This document shows, piece after piece, positions 1 through 9,403 of a DNA stretch of 64,000 nucleotides (position 1 is its first letter; each line of letters starts with the position of its first letter). The translations under genes were made by a program, and so were the position numbers. The stretch is from Campylobacter curvus (GTDB taxonomy: Bacteria; Campylobacterota; Campylobacteria; Campylobacterales; Campylobacteraceae). Under the pieces are notes generated by a model that saw only the letters and a list, made by a program, of their open reading frames with translations, made no database searches and had not been told where the DNA came from. The stretch is taken from contig NZ_CP053826.1 in NCBI RefSeq assembly GCF_013372125.1, forward strand, positions 1,364,001 through 1,428,000, in the 5' to 3' direction.

Positions 1-1202
1 TTAACCTCAAATTTCGCGATCTCTTTACCAAATTTTTCTATTTTAAATTCGGTGTTTTTATCTGAGCTGACAAGTAAATTTCGGCTTTTTGAGTTTACAT
101 TGACGCCATAAAATTTAAGCCTGAGCCCAAGCCTTTGATTTTCCACGTTTATATCCTGATACCCGGCCGCTTTTATCTCTGTGGCAAGCTCTTTTGCCAC
201 ATGAAATTTATAAGCAAAGTGTCTTGTCGGCTCATTTAAGAAAATATAAAATATCGGATTGAACACCAAGCAAAGCCAGTTTATACCCAAAAATACGACG
301 ACGAGCCCGGTAAAAATTTTATATTTTTTCCTAAACTGCGGCAAACGCACGCGATACGAGCTAAAAAACATACGCACCATAAGCGGCGTGGCAATGATGC
401 AAAACGGCAGGAATTCCTCCAGCTCGATACGCTGACGGATCGATACCACCATGCAAAAACAAAACGAGCTTATACAAATAAACCATAAAAGCTCCTTTTT
501 CTCCTTGATCCAAATCCTATAAAGCGTATAAACGAAAAATACAAAGACAAAAGGAGAAAACACAGCGGCAAATACACCGAAAGTATCGATGAAATGCCCG
601 CTTGGACGGCCACTAGTATCAAAGCCAAAAACGTATAAAGAAAGCAAAAACAAAAGCGCGCTCATCCATGCCAAAGGAGCGTTTTTACGATACATCGCGT
701 AGATAAAAAATGCCAAATAAAGCATCAAAAAATCGCCGTCAACAAAAAAAATAGCACAAAACAGCGGATAAAATAAAATTTTACGATCCGTATGAAAAAG
801 ATAAAGGACTAAAAGCGTCAGCATTATGCAAAGGCCGGCATTATTTACGACTATTGCGCTGGCTAATGTGCCGGGCAAAAGTATAAAAAGCACGACCGCA
901 ACGACACGGTCAAATTCTAACTTTAGATAAAATTTGCTGATCTTATAAAGTAAGATCACGCTTAAAACGTGAAAAATAATCATCGGAGCGCGCAAGGCAA
1001 AGTCGTTTTGTCCAAAGATCGCGCAACTAGCGCGCACTACGTAGCCGATCGCACTGTTTCTCTCAAAAAAAATGAATGCTTCGTAGTAGCTTATGCTAAG
1101 CTGCGATACGCAATATAGCAAAAAAGCAAGCTCGATCACGCATATAAAAGTCATGGTCAAAATTCTATGACGTAGAGCCGACTCTCTTATGCTATTTATC
1201 AA
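1..1202 (-). CDS. Polytopic membrane protein, GT-C/PMT-like glycosyltransferase family (3' end outside window)
   Basis: The frame is open from a TTG at 1202 (AAGG 9 bases upstream) to the window edge, about 400 codons without a stop; an in-frame ATG at 1154 is the alternative start. The product is very hydrophobic, with roughly eight to ten membrane segments and a C-terminal soluble tail. Near the N-terminus it reads ISYYEAFIFFERNSAIGY and then FGQNDFALRAP, the layout of ArnT/PMT-type (GT-C fold) glycosyltransferases, where an acidic residue in the first outside loop binds the lipid-linked sugar donor. Family placement is by motif feel and hydropathy only. It follows the phosphoribosyltransferase gene by 9 bases and so is probably last in the mqnE-permease transcript. 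Function and substrate are unknown. Confidence 0.6.
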   Translation of the reverse strand, partial: MINSIRESALRHRILTMTFICVIELAFLLYCVSQLSISYYEAFIFFERNSAIGYVVRASCAIFGQNDFALRAPMIIFHVLSVILLYKISKFYLKLEFDRVVAVVLFILLPGTLASAIVVNNAGLCIMLTLLVLYLFHTDRKILFYPLFCAIFFVDGDFLMLYLAFFIYAMYRKNAPLAWMSALLFLLSLYVFGFDTSGRPSGHFIDTFGVFAAVFSPFVFVFFVYTLYRIWIKEKKELLWFICISSFCFCMVVSIRQRIELEEFLPFCIIATPLMVRMFFSSYRVRLPQFRKKYKIFTGLVVVFLGINWLCLVFNPIFYIFLNEPTRHFAYKFHVAKELATEIKAAGYQDINVENQRLGLRLKFYGVNVNSKSRNLLVSSDKNTEFKIEKFGKEIAKFEV

Positions 1203-1211
1203 AATTTAGCC

Positions 1212-1652
1212 TTAAATATGTATATCCCAAAAAAACTCGACCCAGTCGTGTGCCTCTTTGACCTTGTAATCAGGCAGCAAAAGTGCCTTTTGCTTGTAAA
1301 AAACGGTCGCTATCTTGATCACTAAATTTGGATAGCTTTTAAGCAGTTCGCGCTTTATCTCGACCATGCTCTCGCCACTATCTATGATGTCATCGACGAG
1401 CAAAATTTTAGTGTATTTACTAAGGTCCGGGACATTGAATATATCGATAGTATCGAGTTTATTGGTATTTTCATAATGGATGGAATTTAGCGTAAAAAGG
1501 TTTCGGTTATCTAGTGCGACCGCCAAAGAGTGGCCTAAAGTAAGCCCTCCACGCGCGATAGCCAATATCACGTCAGGACTGAATTCGCTCTTTATCTCGG
1601 CAGCCATTTTTTTAACATCTACGGCAAATTCATCGTAAGAATAAAATATCAC
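1212..1652 (-). CDS. Purine-type phosphoribosyltransferase
   Basis: A 146-residue cytoplasmic enzyme of the type I phosphoribosyltransferase fold. The PRPP-binding signature ILLVDDIIDSGESM lies around residues 83-96 and a PPi-loop-like ARGGLTLG is near residue 33. Members transfer the phosphoribosyl group of PRPP to a purine base (xanthine, hypoxanthine or guanine). The start is a GTG with AAGGAG upstream. It sits 9 bases downstream of a purine permease gene, which supports a role in base salvage: the permease imports the base and this enzyme traps it as a nucleotide. It is short and close to the xanthine/hypoxanthine group, but the exact base cannot be read from sequence. Confidence 0.8.
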   Translation of the reverse strand: MIFYSYDEFAVDVKKMAAEIKSEFSPDVILAIARGGLTLGHSLAVALDNRNLFTLNSIHYENTNKLDTIDIFNVPDLSKYTKILLVDDIIDSGESMVEIKRELLKSYPNLVIKIATVFYKQKALLLPDYKVKEAHDWVEFFWDIHI

Positions 1653-1661
1653 TTCCTCTCC

Positions 1662-2975
1662 TTAATGCACTAAAAATACGACAAAGCTGATGAGCGCCAG
1701 CACGACTATGCCAATGCTCAGATCGCTAAATTCACGTTTTAAAATTTTAACTATCAAATACCCCATAAAACCAAACGCGAGCCCGTTTGTGATCGAGTAT
1801 GTAAGCGGTATCAGCACGACCATGAAAAATGTCGCGACCGCAGTGGCGCTGTCTTTGAAATTTATCTCGCCAAGCTCGGCAAACATCAAAATGCCGACCA
1901 TCACGAGTATCGGATATATGGCGTTTGCGGGTATAGCTTTAAACAGCGGCAGCATGAAAAGCGTGAGGATGAAAAACAAGCCGCAAACTACCGCGGTAAG
2001 ACCGGTCCGTCCACCCTCCTCCACGCCGCTGGCGCTCTCGACGAACGAAGTAGTCGTGCTAACGCCCACGAGCGCTCCGGCTGCAGTCGCTACGGCGTCC
2101 GCCTCCAGGGTCTTTTCTAGCTTCACGATGCCGTCTTTTTTACTTTCGCTAAAGATCCCCGCTCTCATGCCCACGGCTGATAGAGTGCCTATCGAGTCGA
2201 ACAGATCGGTCACAAAAAACACGACCACGATAGGCAGGAGCGCTAGGCTGAAATTTCCCATCGCATCGTAAAATACGCTCTTTATATCAAGCTCTAAAAA
2301 AATAGGCGAGATAGATGCGGGCAGTGAGATAAATTCCTTCGGATAAGGCGAAATTCCAAATATCCAAGCGATCAACGAGGTCGCCAAAACGGACAATATG
2401 AATGCGCCTTTTATCTTCCACGCCCAAAACGAAATGACCAAGATAAGCCCGATGATACCGAGCAAAACGTTCATATCTTTTAAATTTCCAAGTCCGACCA
2501 AAACCGCGTCGTTGTTTACGACTATGCCCATTTTTTGTAGTCCGACGAAGGCTATAAAGGTGCCGATACCTGCGCTAATAGCGCGGCGCAGATCGACAGG
2601 GATAGATCTGATGACCCAAATCCTAAAATTTGTAAAAGATAGCGCTATGAATAAAATTCCGCTCAAAAAAACGATGCCAAGCGCCGTTTGCCACGGTACT
2701 TTCATGCCTAAACACAGCCCGTATGTAAAATAAGCGTTTAGCCCCATCCCCACGCTCATCGCGACCGGAGTATTCGCCCAAAGCCCATTTAAAACGGTCG
2801 AAAATATCGTGATCAAGGCCGTTGCGGTGATCAAGGCCTCCATAGGCATGCCGGTTTCGCTCATTATGAAAGCGTTCGTAGGCACGATATAAATCATCGC
2901 CAAAAACGTCGTAAGTCCGGCGCCAAATTCTTGCTTCACGCTGGTTTTGTTCTGCGCTAAAGAAAAAATATCCAC
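1662..2975 (-). CDS. NCS2-family (AzgA-type) purine permease
   Basis: A 437-residue inner-membrane transporter with about 12-14 membrane segments. The family signature TTTSFVESASGVEEGGRTGL lies near residue 305 and a second conserved stretch, LEADAVATAAGALVG, just before it. These mark the AzgA/PbuG-like branch of NCS2 proteins, which import adenine, hypoxanthine or guanine with protons. The gene lies between mqnE and a phosphoribosyltransferase in one minus-strand run with gaps of 13 and 9 bases. In the futalosine menaquinone route of this phylum adenine is released after the MqnE step, so co-transcription with purine salvage is sensible; that link is inference. Confidence 0.88.
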   Translation of the reverse strand: MDIFSLAQNKTSVKQEFGAGLTTFLAMIYIVPTNAFIMSETGMPMEALITATALITIFSTVLNGLWANTPVAMSVGMGLNAYFTYGLCLGMKVPWQTALGIVFLSGILFIALSFTNFRIWVIRSIPVDLRRAISAGIGTFIAFVGLQKMGIVVNNDAVLVGLGNLKDMNVLLGIIGLILVISFWAWKIKGAFILSVLATSLIAWIFGISPYPKEFISLPASISPIFLELDIKSVFYDAMGNFSLALLPIVVVFFVTDLFDSIGTLSAVGMRAGIFSESKKDGIVKLEKTLEADAVATAAGALVGVSTTTSFVESASGVEEGGRTGLTAVVCGLFFILTLFMLPLFKAIPANAIYPILVMVGILMFAELGEINFKDSATAVATFFMVVLIPLTYSITNGLAFGFMGYLIVKILKREFSDLSIGIVVLALISFVVFLVH

Positions 2976-2988
2976 AAAGCCCCCTTTA

Positions 2989-4050
2989 TCAATAAATTTT
3001 GATCTCGTTATACAAACTATCGCGCTCGACCGGGATAAATCCCGAGCTTTTTATGATATCGCAAAACGTCTTCATGCTGGTTCCGTTCGCGCTTGCCGCA
3101 CCGGCAGCACTTTGGATGCTCTCTTTTTGTATAGTGCCATCTAGATCGTCAGCACCAAATTCCTGCGCTATCATGGCTAAATTCAGAGTCGAAGTCGCCC
3201 AATACGCCTTTATATGAGGCACATTATCAAGCACGAGTCGAGATATGGCCATGGTCTTTAAAATTTCGACCGAGCCCAAGAATTTCACGTCTTTTAGATA
3301 GTTGTTCTCGCGCTGATAGACAAGCGGGATGAACGCGTTAAACCCGCCGGTCTCGTCCTGAACGTCACGGATCCTCAGCATGTGATCGATCCTGTTTTCG
3401 CGGCTTTCGATATGTCCAAAAAGCATCGTGGCGTTGCTTTCTTTGCCTTTGTCATGCCACATTTTGTGTATCTTTAGCCAGTTTTCGCTACTGACCTTGC
3501 CTTTGCAAATTTTAGCCCGCACGCCCTCGTCAAAAATTTCAGCCCCGCCGCCTGGCATGCTATCTACGCCGTATTCTAGCATCTTTTCGATCACTTCCTC
3601 GTAGCTAAGCCCGTAATGACGCGCCAAAAAATCGACCTCGGCTGCAGTCATCGCCTTGACATGTAAATTTGGATAGGCCTCTTTGATCTTTTTAAAAATT
3701 TCAAGATACCACTGCCAGCCGCTTTTGGCGTTGTGGGCCGAGACGATGTGTATCTCTTTAGCTCCGTTTTCTACGGCATTTTGCACGATTTTCATTATCT
3801 CGTCGTGGCTCATCAGATATGGATTTGGATTTTTACGATGCGCCGAAAATGCGCAAAATTTACAGACGTCAGCGCAGATATTTGTCGGATTTATATGGCG
3901 ATTTACGTTGAAAAAGACCTTCTTGCCGTGTAAATTTTGACGTTTGATGTTGGCGAATTTCGCCAGGTCGAAAAGCGGCAGGTCATAAAGCAAAAAGGCT
4001 TCGTCTTTGCTCAAACGTTCGCCGCTTTGCAGTTTATCGAGTATTTTCAT
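2989..4050 (-). CDS. mqnE: Aminofutalosine synthase MqnE (radical SAM)
   Basis: A 353-residue radical SAM enzyme that joins the enolpyruvyl side chain product of MqnA to SAM-derived adenosine, giving aminofutalosine in the alternative menaquinone pathway. The [4Fe-4S] motif CADVCKFCAF (CX3CX2C) follows NVNRHINPTNI near residues 50-68, which fits MqnE better than MqnC. A glycine-rich MPGGGAE stretch near residue 167 is also family typical. The start at 4050 has TAGGA upstream. Campylobacter uses menaquinone as its respiratory quinone, so the gene is expected to be important. It is the first gene of the minus-strand group ending in the window-edge membrane protein. Confidence 0.93.
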   Translation of the reverse strand: MKILDKLQSGERLSKDEAFLLYDLPLFDLAKFANIKRQNLHGKKVFFNVNRHINPTNICADVCKFCAFSAHRKNPNPYLMSHDEIMKIVQNAVENGAKEIHIVSAHNAKSGWQWYLEIFKKIKEAYPNLHVKAMTAAEVDFLARHYGLSYEEVIEKMLEYGVDSMPGGGAEIFDEGVRAKICKGKVSSENWLKIHKMWHDKGKESNATMLFGHIESRENRIDHMLRIRDVQDETGGFNAFIPLVYQRENNYLKDVKFLGSVEILKTMAISRLVLDNVPHIKAYWATSTLNLAMIAQEFGADDLDGTIQKESIQSAAGAASANGTSMKTFCDIIKSSGFIPVERDSLYNEIKIY

Positions 4051-4167
4051 TATCGTGATTTTATCCTAAAGCTTAAACTAATGCTTGGATTATATGAAAA
4101 AAAAGCTTTGTTTTTGCAAAAATTTAGTATCATCGAGGTTCATAAATTTAAAGTTGGATTTATTTTG

Positions 4168-6663
4168 ATGCAAACGAGCCAAGAATTTAAAACTAGCCAA
4201 AATATCGTGAAAATAAACGAAAATTTCAAGGACTTCAGGCAAAATCTCGCAAAATATTTTCAAAAAAATCAAGGCAGGAATTTTGCAAATTTCTTAGTCA
4301 AAGAGAACGACGACTTCATAAAAAGCTACCTAAATGAGGCTATGAGGGAATTTTTCGGCGACTTCATGCCTCAAACAGACGCTTTTAGCATAAGCGTCTT
4401 AGCCACGAGCAAATACGCTCAAAGCATCATTTCAGCCAGCTCACAGCTTGAAATTTTGATCGTTTATAAAAACGTCAAAGGCTACAACATAAAATTTTTC
4501 GTCAAAACTCTCACTGAAATTTTAAACGCTTCACCGATCTACTTGCAAATAAAAAGCGTCGAGATAGACGAATTTTTCGCACATTATAAAGATGACGTGA
4601 GGGCCAAGAGCGAAATTTCGCAGGTGCGCTACATCTGCGGCTCAAAAAGCCTCTATCGTCTGACCAAAAGCGAGATCGCAAAGCTGAAAGAACACAACAA
4701 ACTTGAGTTTTTGAGCTATCACATAAAGGCGTTTTTGCCGTTTGAAAACATAAAATACCTGCATCAAGAGCCGGATCTAAAAACCGGCTTTGGCGGTAGC
4801 GACGAGGTCTGGCACCTACACTGCATACTAAACTGCCTTGACAGCGACGTTTCGGTCAGATCGCAGGCGCTAAAATTTATGGACGAAAAGGAGATCGCCG
4901 CTTTCAACCTCAATGTGGATTTTTTGATGAGCCTAAAATCAGCGCTGAATTTAACACAAAATTCCGATAAATTCAGTGCCTCCAGCGTAGAGACGATCAC
5001 AAATTTCATGCAGACCAAGTCCAAAAAAACACAGGATAACGAGAGCATAATCAGCCAAAAAATGCTAAGCAACATGAATAACGTCGCCATCTATTCGCGG
5101 TTTCTAACCGCCTGCCTTTGCAGACCGTTGTTTAAAAGCGAGCTGAATTTCACGCAAAAACGGCTAGCGCGCCGCCAAAATGACTTTTACGAGATAGACG
5201 GTGTGATCTACACGCCGGTACATAAAAAGCCCGTAAACATCGACATCCTCATAAAGCAGCTACTCTCGTTAGAGGATATCAATTATAAATTTGACATAAG
5301 TACCGTCTTTTACATAAAACGGGCGAAAATAGGCAAAAACGAGCTTGAAAGAGCGATCGTCGAGTTTAAAAAGATATTTACCAGAAACAACGCCTACTGC
5401 ATACTAAAGGCCCTACTAGACGCGCAGATGATACAAATTTTAGTAAAACCGATGGAGCACATCTCTCAGCTGGCCCAATACGACGGATATCACGATTTCA
5501 CCGTCGATGAGCACAGCATCTTGAGCGTACGCTACCTGGAAAACATAAAAGATAAATTCATAAGAAATTTATATCAAGAGCTATGCGCCGAGGGCAAGAT
5601 GATGCTAAAGATCGTAACGCTCATGCACGACGTGGGCAAGGGCCTAAGCGGCGATCACAGCGTCGTTGGCTCAAATATATTCAGAGCATACGCAAATAGG
5701 CTTGGCCTTAGCGCAAAGTCCGTGAATGTCGGCGTCCTGCTCGTAAAATACCATACTCTCATGAGCAACGTCTCAAACAGAGAGGACATCTACTCTCAGC
5801 GCGTGATATTCGCCTTCATCTCAAAGCTTGGCGATAAGCAGGTCTTAAAGCTACTCTATATCCTTAGCTACTGCGTGATAAACGCCACTAGCGAGAAGCT
5901 CTATAACGCCTATAATGCAAAACTATTACGTGAGCTTTATGAAATTTCGCTTGAAAGCTTTGATGATGAAAATTTACTCGATGAAGCCACCAGACGCGTC
6001 AAAAAGGAGCATTCAATCAAGCGCAACCAAGCCTACGAAGCGCTCGAGCCAAGCCTTAAGGACAAAATTTTTGACATCACTTCAAATTTAGTCTTTGCAA
6101 AATACAGCGCAAACGAGATCATAAATCTAAGCAAAATGGCAAATGCGTGCGAAAATTTAGATATTTTCGTGCAAAACCAGCAAAATTTAAGCCTACAGAT
6201 CATCTCTAACGAGCCTATAAATTTAGCCGCATTGCTTGCCGATCTAGCCGGTCTTGACCTTGCGTATATGGAGATCTTCGAGCTTTTTGATAAGAAAATT
6301 TACATCAGGCTGGACTTTAACAAAAACATCAAGACCTCAGAGCTAAAAAACATCGAGCGACTCGCACGAAATGCGTTAAAAAGCAGTCAAAACCCAAAAC
6401 CGCTCAAACCAAATATTAACAAAGATGAGATAAACTTCGACATCAATCACTCGAAAGACTATGCCAGACTTGGCATAAACGCAAAAGATCAGCGCGGGCT
6501 GATGGCCTATGTCATGAGCGTCATGAACGAGACGAATTTTCGTATCGCGAGTGCTAGGATACAGACCATCAAAAATCGCACGCGCAATCTTTTTTTGATC
6601 GAAAAAAACGATAGGCTGTGCCGTAACGGCGAGAAAATTTTAAATTTATTGATAAGCGAGTAA
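4168..6663 (+). CDS. glnD: GlnD-like protein: degenerate nucleotidyltransferase, HD domain, ACT domains
   Basis: With the ATG at 4168 the protein has 831 residues, near the usual 850-890 of GlnD, the uridylyltransferase/uridylyl-removing sensor of nitrogen status acting on PII. The frame continues upstream into mqnE, but a divergent mqnE start makes that unlikely; ATG 4081 is an alternative. The GlnD landmarks EPDLKTGFGG (start of the middle region), FTVDEHSIL, and the HD-domain motif LMHDVGKGLSGDHS (about residue 485) are clear, and two ACT-like regulatory domains fill the C-terminus (GINAKDQRGLMAYVMSVMNE). In contrast the nucleotidyltransferase signature around residues 76-100, normally GG-Y/S-R-x-D-x-D, reads LATSKYAQS...SSQLEIL and lacks the two metal-binding Asp. 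Only the HD hydrolase half looks intact. No PII gene is in the window. Confidence 0.85.
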   Translation: MQTSQEFKTSQNIVKINENFKDFRQNLAKYFQKNQGRNFANFLVKENDDFIKSYLNEAMREFFGDFMPQTDAFSISVLATSKYAQSIISASSQLEILIVYKNVKGYNIKFFVKTLTEILNASPIYLQIKSVEIDEFFAHYKDDVRAKSEISQVRYICGSKSLYRLTKSEIAKLKEHNKLEFLSYHIKAFLPFENIKYLHQEPDLKTGFGGSDEVWHLHCILNCLDSDVSVRSQALKFMDEKEIAAFNLNVDFLMSLKSALNLTQNSDKFSASSVETITNFMQTKSKKTQDNESIISQKMLSNMNNVAIYSRFLTACLCRPLFKSELNFTQKRLARRQNDFYEIDGVIYTPVHKKPVNIDILIKQLLSLEDINYKFDISTVFYIKRAKIGKNELERAIVEFKKIFTRNNAYCILKALLDAQMIQILVKPMEHISQLAQYDGYHDFTVDEHSILSVRYLENIKDKFIRNLYQELCAEGKMMLKIVTLMHDVGKGLSGDHSVVGSNIFRAYANRLGLSAKSVNVGVLLVKYHTLMSNVSNREDIYSQRVIFAFISKLGDKQVLKLLYILSYCVINATSEKLYNAYNAKLLRELYEISLESFDDENLLDEATRRVKKEHSIKRNQAYEALEPSLKDKIFDITSNLVFAKYSANEIINLSKMANACENLDIFVQNQQNLSLQIISNEPINLAALLADLAGLDLAYMEIFELFDKKIYIRLDFNKNIKTSELKNIERLARNALKSSQNPKPLKPNINKDEINFDINHSKDYARLGINAKDQRGLMAYVMSVMNETNFRIASARIQTIKNRTRNLFLIEKNDRLCRNGEKILNLLISE

Positions 6664-6667
6664 AAAT

Positions 6668-8479
6668 ATGTGCGGAATAGTAGGATACATCGGAGATAAA
6701 GAGAAAAAAAGCGTTATTTTAAACGGACTAAAAGAGCTCGAATACCGCGGATACGACAGCGCGGGTATGGCCGTGATGAGCGGCGACAAGATAGATTATT
6801 TCAAGGCCGTTGGCAAACTTGAAAATTTAGCCGACAAGGTCAAAGACTTCACCTCGGAGGGCTTTGGCGTGGCGATAGGCCATACGCGCTGGGCGACGCA
6901 CGGCAAACCGACCGAGATAAACGCTCACCCGCACCTTGGCGAGCACTCCTTTGTCGTGCACAACGGCATCATCGAAAACTATAAGGAGCTAAAAGAGGAG
7001 CTCGAGGCCAAAGGCGTAAAATTTATAAGCCAGACCGACACCGAGGTCATAGTCCATCTTTTCGAAGAGACGCTAAAAGAGAAAAAGGACGCATTCAAGG
7101 CCTACGAGGCGACCATCGCCAGGCTAAGGGGCGCATACGCGACGCTTCTCATCACCAAAACCGAGCCTGATAAAATTTTCTTTGCAAAAGACGCTGCACC
7201 TATGGCGATAGGCAAAAGTGACGCAAAGGAGGTATATTTCGCCTCTTCAGACGCTCCGCTAATCGGCGTCGCAAAGGAGGTATGCTATCTCGACGACAAG
7301 AGCTACGGCTTTGTAAGCCTTGAAGAGATCGCCGTATTTAAGGCGCACAAAAGGCTGAACGTGAGCTTTAGCGCCCTACCAAAGGACAAGAGCTACGCGC
7401 AAAAAGAGGGCTATACCTTTTTCATGGAAAAGGAAATTTACGAGCAAAGCGCGGTCGTTTCGGAGACTCTCATGGGACGTGTGAAAAATCATAAAATTTC
7501 GCTCGAAAATTTAGACGACGAATACCTAAAAAGTCTCGATGACATCGTACTTTGTGCATGCGGGACAAGCTATCATGCCGCACTTACGGCGAGCTATCTT
7601 TTCGAGCGCTTGGCTGACGTTAGAGCCAGGGTCGAGGTAGCGAGCGAATTTCGCTACCGCAAGCCAAAACTGCTTAAAAATTCGCTATTTATCGTCATCA
7701 GCCAAAGCGGCGAGACCGCAGACACGCTAGAAGCGCTTAAGATCGCTAAAGAAAACGGGTTAAAAACGCTAGCCATCTGCAACGTCGACAACTCCTCGAT
7801 CGTTCGTATCGCGGACATCACGCTTTTAACTCGCGCAGGCATCGAAAAGGGCGTAGCCAGCACAAAGGCCTTTGCTACGCAAGTGGCGCTACTTTGGATG
7901 CTGGTGCTTCAAGTGGCCCAAGCCAAGGGCTCGCTAAGCGCAAAAGAGCTTGATAAAGAGATAAAGACGCTGCTTCACATACCTCAAATTTTAAACATCG
8001 ATACGAGCCTGCAAGAAAAGCTACACCGCCTAAGTAAGCACTATATGCACGGGCACGGCTTTTTCTTTATCGGGCGTGACATCTTCTATCCGCTCGCGCT
8101 AGAAGGAGCGCTAAAGCTCAAGGAAATTTCATATCTACACGCCGAGGGCTATCCGTCGGGCGAGATGAAGCACGGACCTATCGCGCTTGCGGACGAGAAG
8201 CTCTTTACGATAGCGCTCATGCCAAAGACGCTTTTATACGAAAAGACAAAGAGCAACACTTTAGAGCTCGCGGCAAGAGACGCTTATATCGTGGCGATAA
8301 GCCCCGAGGAGTTCGAGCTTAGCGATGATTTTATAAAAACCAGCGAGCAAGATCACCCGATGAGTGAATTTTTCGAGATGATGATAATACTGCAAATTTT
8401 GGCGCTCGAGATCGCAGTGAGGCTTGGCAACAACGTCGATATGCCGCGAAATTTAGCAAAATCAGTAACCGTCGAATAA
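6668..8479 (+). CDS. glmS: Glutamine--fructose-6-phosphate aminotransferase (isomerizing) GlmS
   Basis: A 603-residue cytoplasmic enzyme making glucosamine-6-phosphate from fructose-6-phosphate and glutamine, the entry to peptidoglycan and LPS amino-sugar synthesis. It begins MCGIVGYIGD, where Cys2 is the glutaminase nucleophile, followed by the YRGYDSAG and GHTRWATHG motifs of the N-terminal glutamine amidotransferase domain. Two SIS domains follow, with CGTSYHA (about residue 298) and ISQSGETADT (about 345), and the C-terminus ends NLAKSVTVE as in the family. It starts 4 bases after the GlnD-like gene, so the two are likely co-transcribed. No glmS ribozyme-like leader is possible with that spacing. 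Confidence 0.97.
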   Translation: MCGIVGYIGDKEKKSVILNGLKELEYRGYDSAGMAVMSGDKIDYFKAVGKLENLADKVKDFTSEGFGVAIGHTRWATHGKPTEINAHPHLGEHSFVVHNGIIENYKELKEELEAKGVKFISQTDTEVIVHLFEETLKEKKDAFKAYEATIARLRGAYATLLITKTEPDKIFFAKDAAPMAIGKSDAKEVYFASSDAPLIGVAKEVCYLDDKSYGFVSLEEIAVFKAHKRLNVSFSALPKDKSYAQKEGYTFFMEKEIYEQSAVVSETLMGRVKNHKISLENLDDEYLKSLDDIVLCACGTSYHAALTASYLFERLADVRARVEVASEFRYRKPKLLKNSLFIVISQSGETADTLEALKIAKENGLKTLAICNVDNSSIVRIADITLLTRAGIEKGVASTKAFATQVALLWMLVLQVAQAKGSLSAKELDKEIKTLLHIPQILNIDTSLQEKLHRLSKHYMHGHGFFFIGRDIFYPLALEGALKLKEISYLHAEGYPSGEMKHGPIALADEKLFTIALMPKTLLYEKTKSNTLELAARDAYIVAISPEEFELSDDFIKTSEQDHPMSEFFEMMIILQILALEIAVRLGNNVDMPRNLAKSVTVE

Positions 8480-8488
8480 GGAGAGAAA

Positions 8489-9187
8489 ATGGGAATTTTT
8501 AACGCATTCAAAAAAGGTGGCGAGAAAACACCGGAGTCCAGAAAAGCCCAAAATATCGAGAAGCTAAAAAAGCTAGACATCCCATACATCGACTGGCTAC
8601 CTATGCTTGACGGTAAAAACGAGGTCAGAAAAAGAAGCATAGAGGAGATATCTAGACGCGCCGTAGCCTGCCTGATAGCGATATTAGCGGCCCTAGAGCA
8701 AAACAACGGCAACTATGAAAACGAGCGTGAATTCCTACTTAGCAAGCTGGAGGCTTTTGGCGTCACAAACGATCTCACACCAAAAGAAAAGAGCGTCATA
8801 GACGCGCAGGCCAACAAGCAAGAGATCATAAACATGGTTTGGAGATACGAGTCTTACTGGGTGCTCGTTTGGGCTTTAGGCTTTGTGGACGAGCTAAATT
8901 TCCCGGACACCATAGTAGACGGTCCGACAGCCATAGGCATCGTGGCTAAATTTTCAAATTTAGACGAATTCATAGCGGCTGCAAAGCTAAGAGACATTGA
9001 CGAAATTTTAGACGAAGCCGACCTCATCTACCGCTATCACTGGGCCTGCGTCAATGCACGCATAAACAATCTACCGATGCCAAAGAAACTTGACGAGGGC
9101 GTCGTGATGGAGCGTCGCGCAGGACTGTGGTGGATCGTAGATATGGACAAGGAAAACGACTGGGACAACGTCGCTATGGATACATAA
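8489..9187 (+). CDS. DUF4272 domain-containing protein
   Basis: A 232-residue soluble protein. Residues from about 48 onward (RSIEEISRRAVACLI, then WRYESYWVLVWALGFVDEL near 120-138) match the DUF4272 pattern in which an R-x-x-A helix is followed by a W-x-E-x-x-x-x-L-x-W-A-L-G segment. The biochemical role of this family is not established. The gene starts 9 bases after glmS with a strong AAGGAG site, so it is probably the last gene of the glnD-glmS transcript. A hairpin at 9203-9224 lies just downstream. Nothing suggests an enzyme or membrane location. Confidence 0.72.
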   Translation: MGIFNAFKKGGEKTPESRKAQNIEKLKKLDIPYIDWLPMLDGKNEVRKRSIEEISRRAVACLIAILAALEQNNGNYENEREFLLSKLEAFGVTNDLTPKEKSVIDAQANKQEIINMVWRYESYWVLVWALGFVDELNFPDTIVDGPTAIGIVAKFSNLDEFIAAAKLRDIDEILDEADLIYRYHWACVNARINNLPMPKKLDEGVVMERRAGLWWIVDMDKENDWDNVAMDT

Positions 9188-9202
9188 AGGCGAAATAATA
9201 TC

Positions 9203-9224
9203 GGTGCGATAAGCTTTATCGCGC
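9203..9224 (+). terminator. Hairpin after the glmS operon
   Basis: GGTGCGATAA and TTATCGCGCC form an imperfect stem with a 2-base loop just after the DUF4272 stop. No clean T-run follows, so termination strength is uncertain. Confidence 0.4.
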
Positions 9225-9255
9225 CTTGCCTCATAAAATTCTTTCGGGTAAAACG

Positions 9256-9403
9256 CTATTTTCCCATCATCTTCTTACACATACAATCCTTGAGCTTTTC
9301 ACTACTATCTATCGCCACTATTTTAGGGTGTCCTATGGGCCTGGCACGACATTTTTGCGCTTTTGGCGGACAAACCGCACAGCAAGCCTTGTTTAAAATG
9401 AAT
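9256..9403 (-). pseudogene. Remnant of a small Cys-rich protein, 5' end cut by repeat element
   Basis: On the minus strand an open frame ends at the TAG at 9256-9258 and encodes a Cys-rich tail: ACCAVCPPKAQKCRARPIGH, then KIVAIDSS and KDCMCKKMMGK. No ATG, GTG or TTG start with a ribosome site is found; the frame runs upstream into the repeat element whose inverted end begins at about 9404. The simplest reading is a small metal-binding-type protein gene that lost its 5' part when the element inserted. The Cys spacing (CC, C, C, CxC) suggests a metal site, but I do not recognise the family. Confidence 0.4.

Noticed and set aside
1690-2271. 193-codon plus-strand frame opposite the purine permease
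   Set aside because: It lies wholly within the permease gene, reads as low-complexity Ser/Thr/Ala sequence, and has no ribosome site; a shadow frame.
3937-4167. Upstream extension of the GlnD-like frame
   Set aside because: It overlaps the divergent mqnE coding region and the extra sequence is not GlnD-like.
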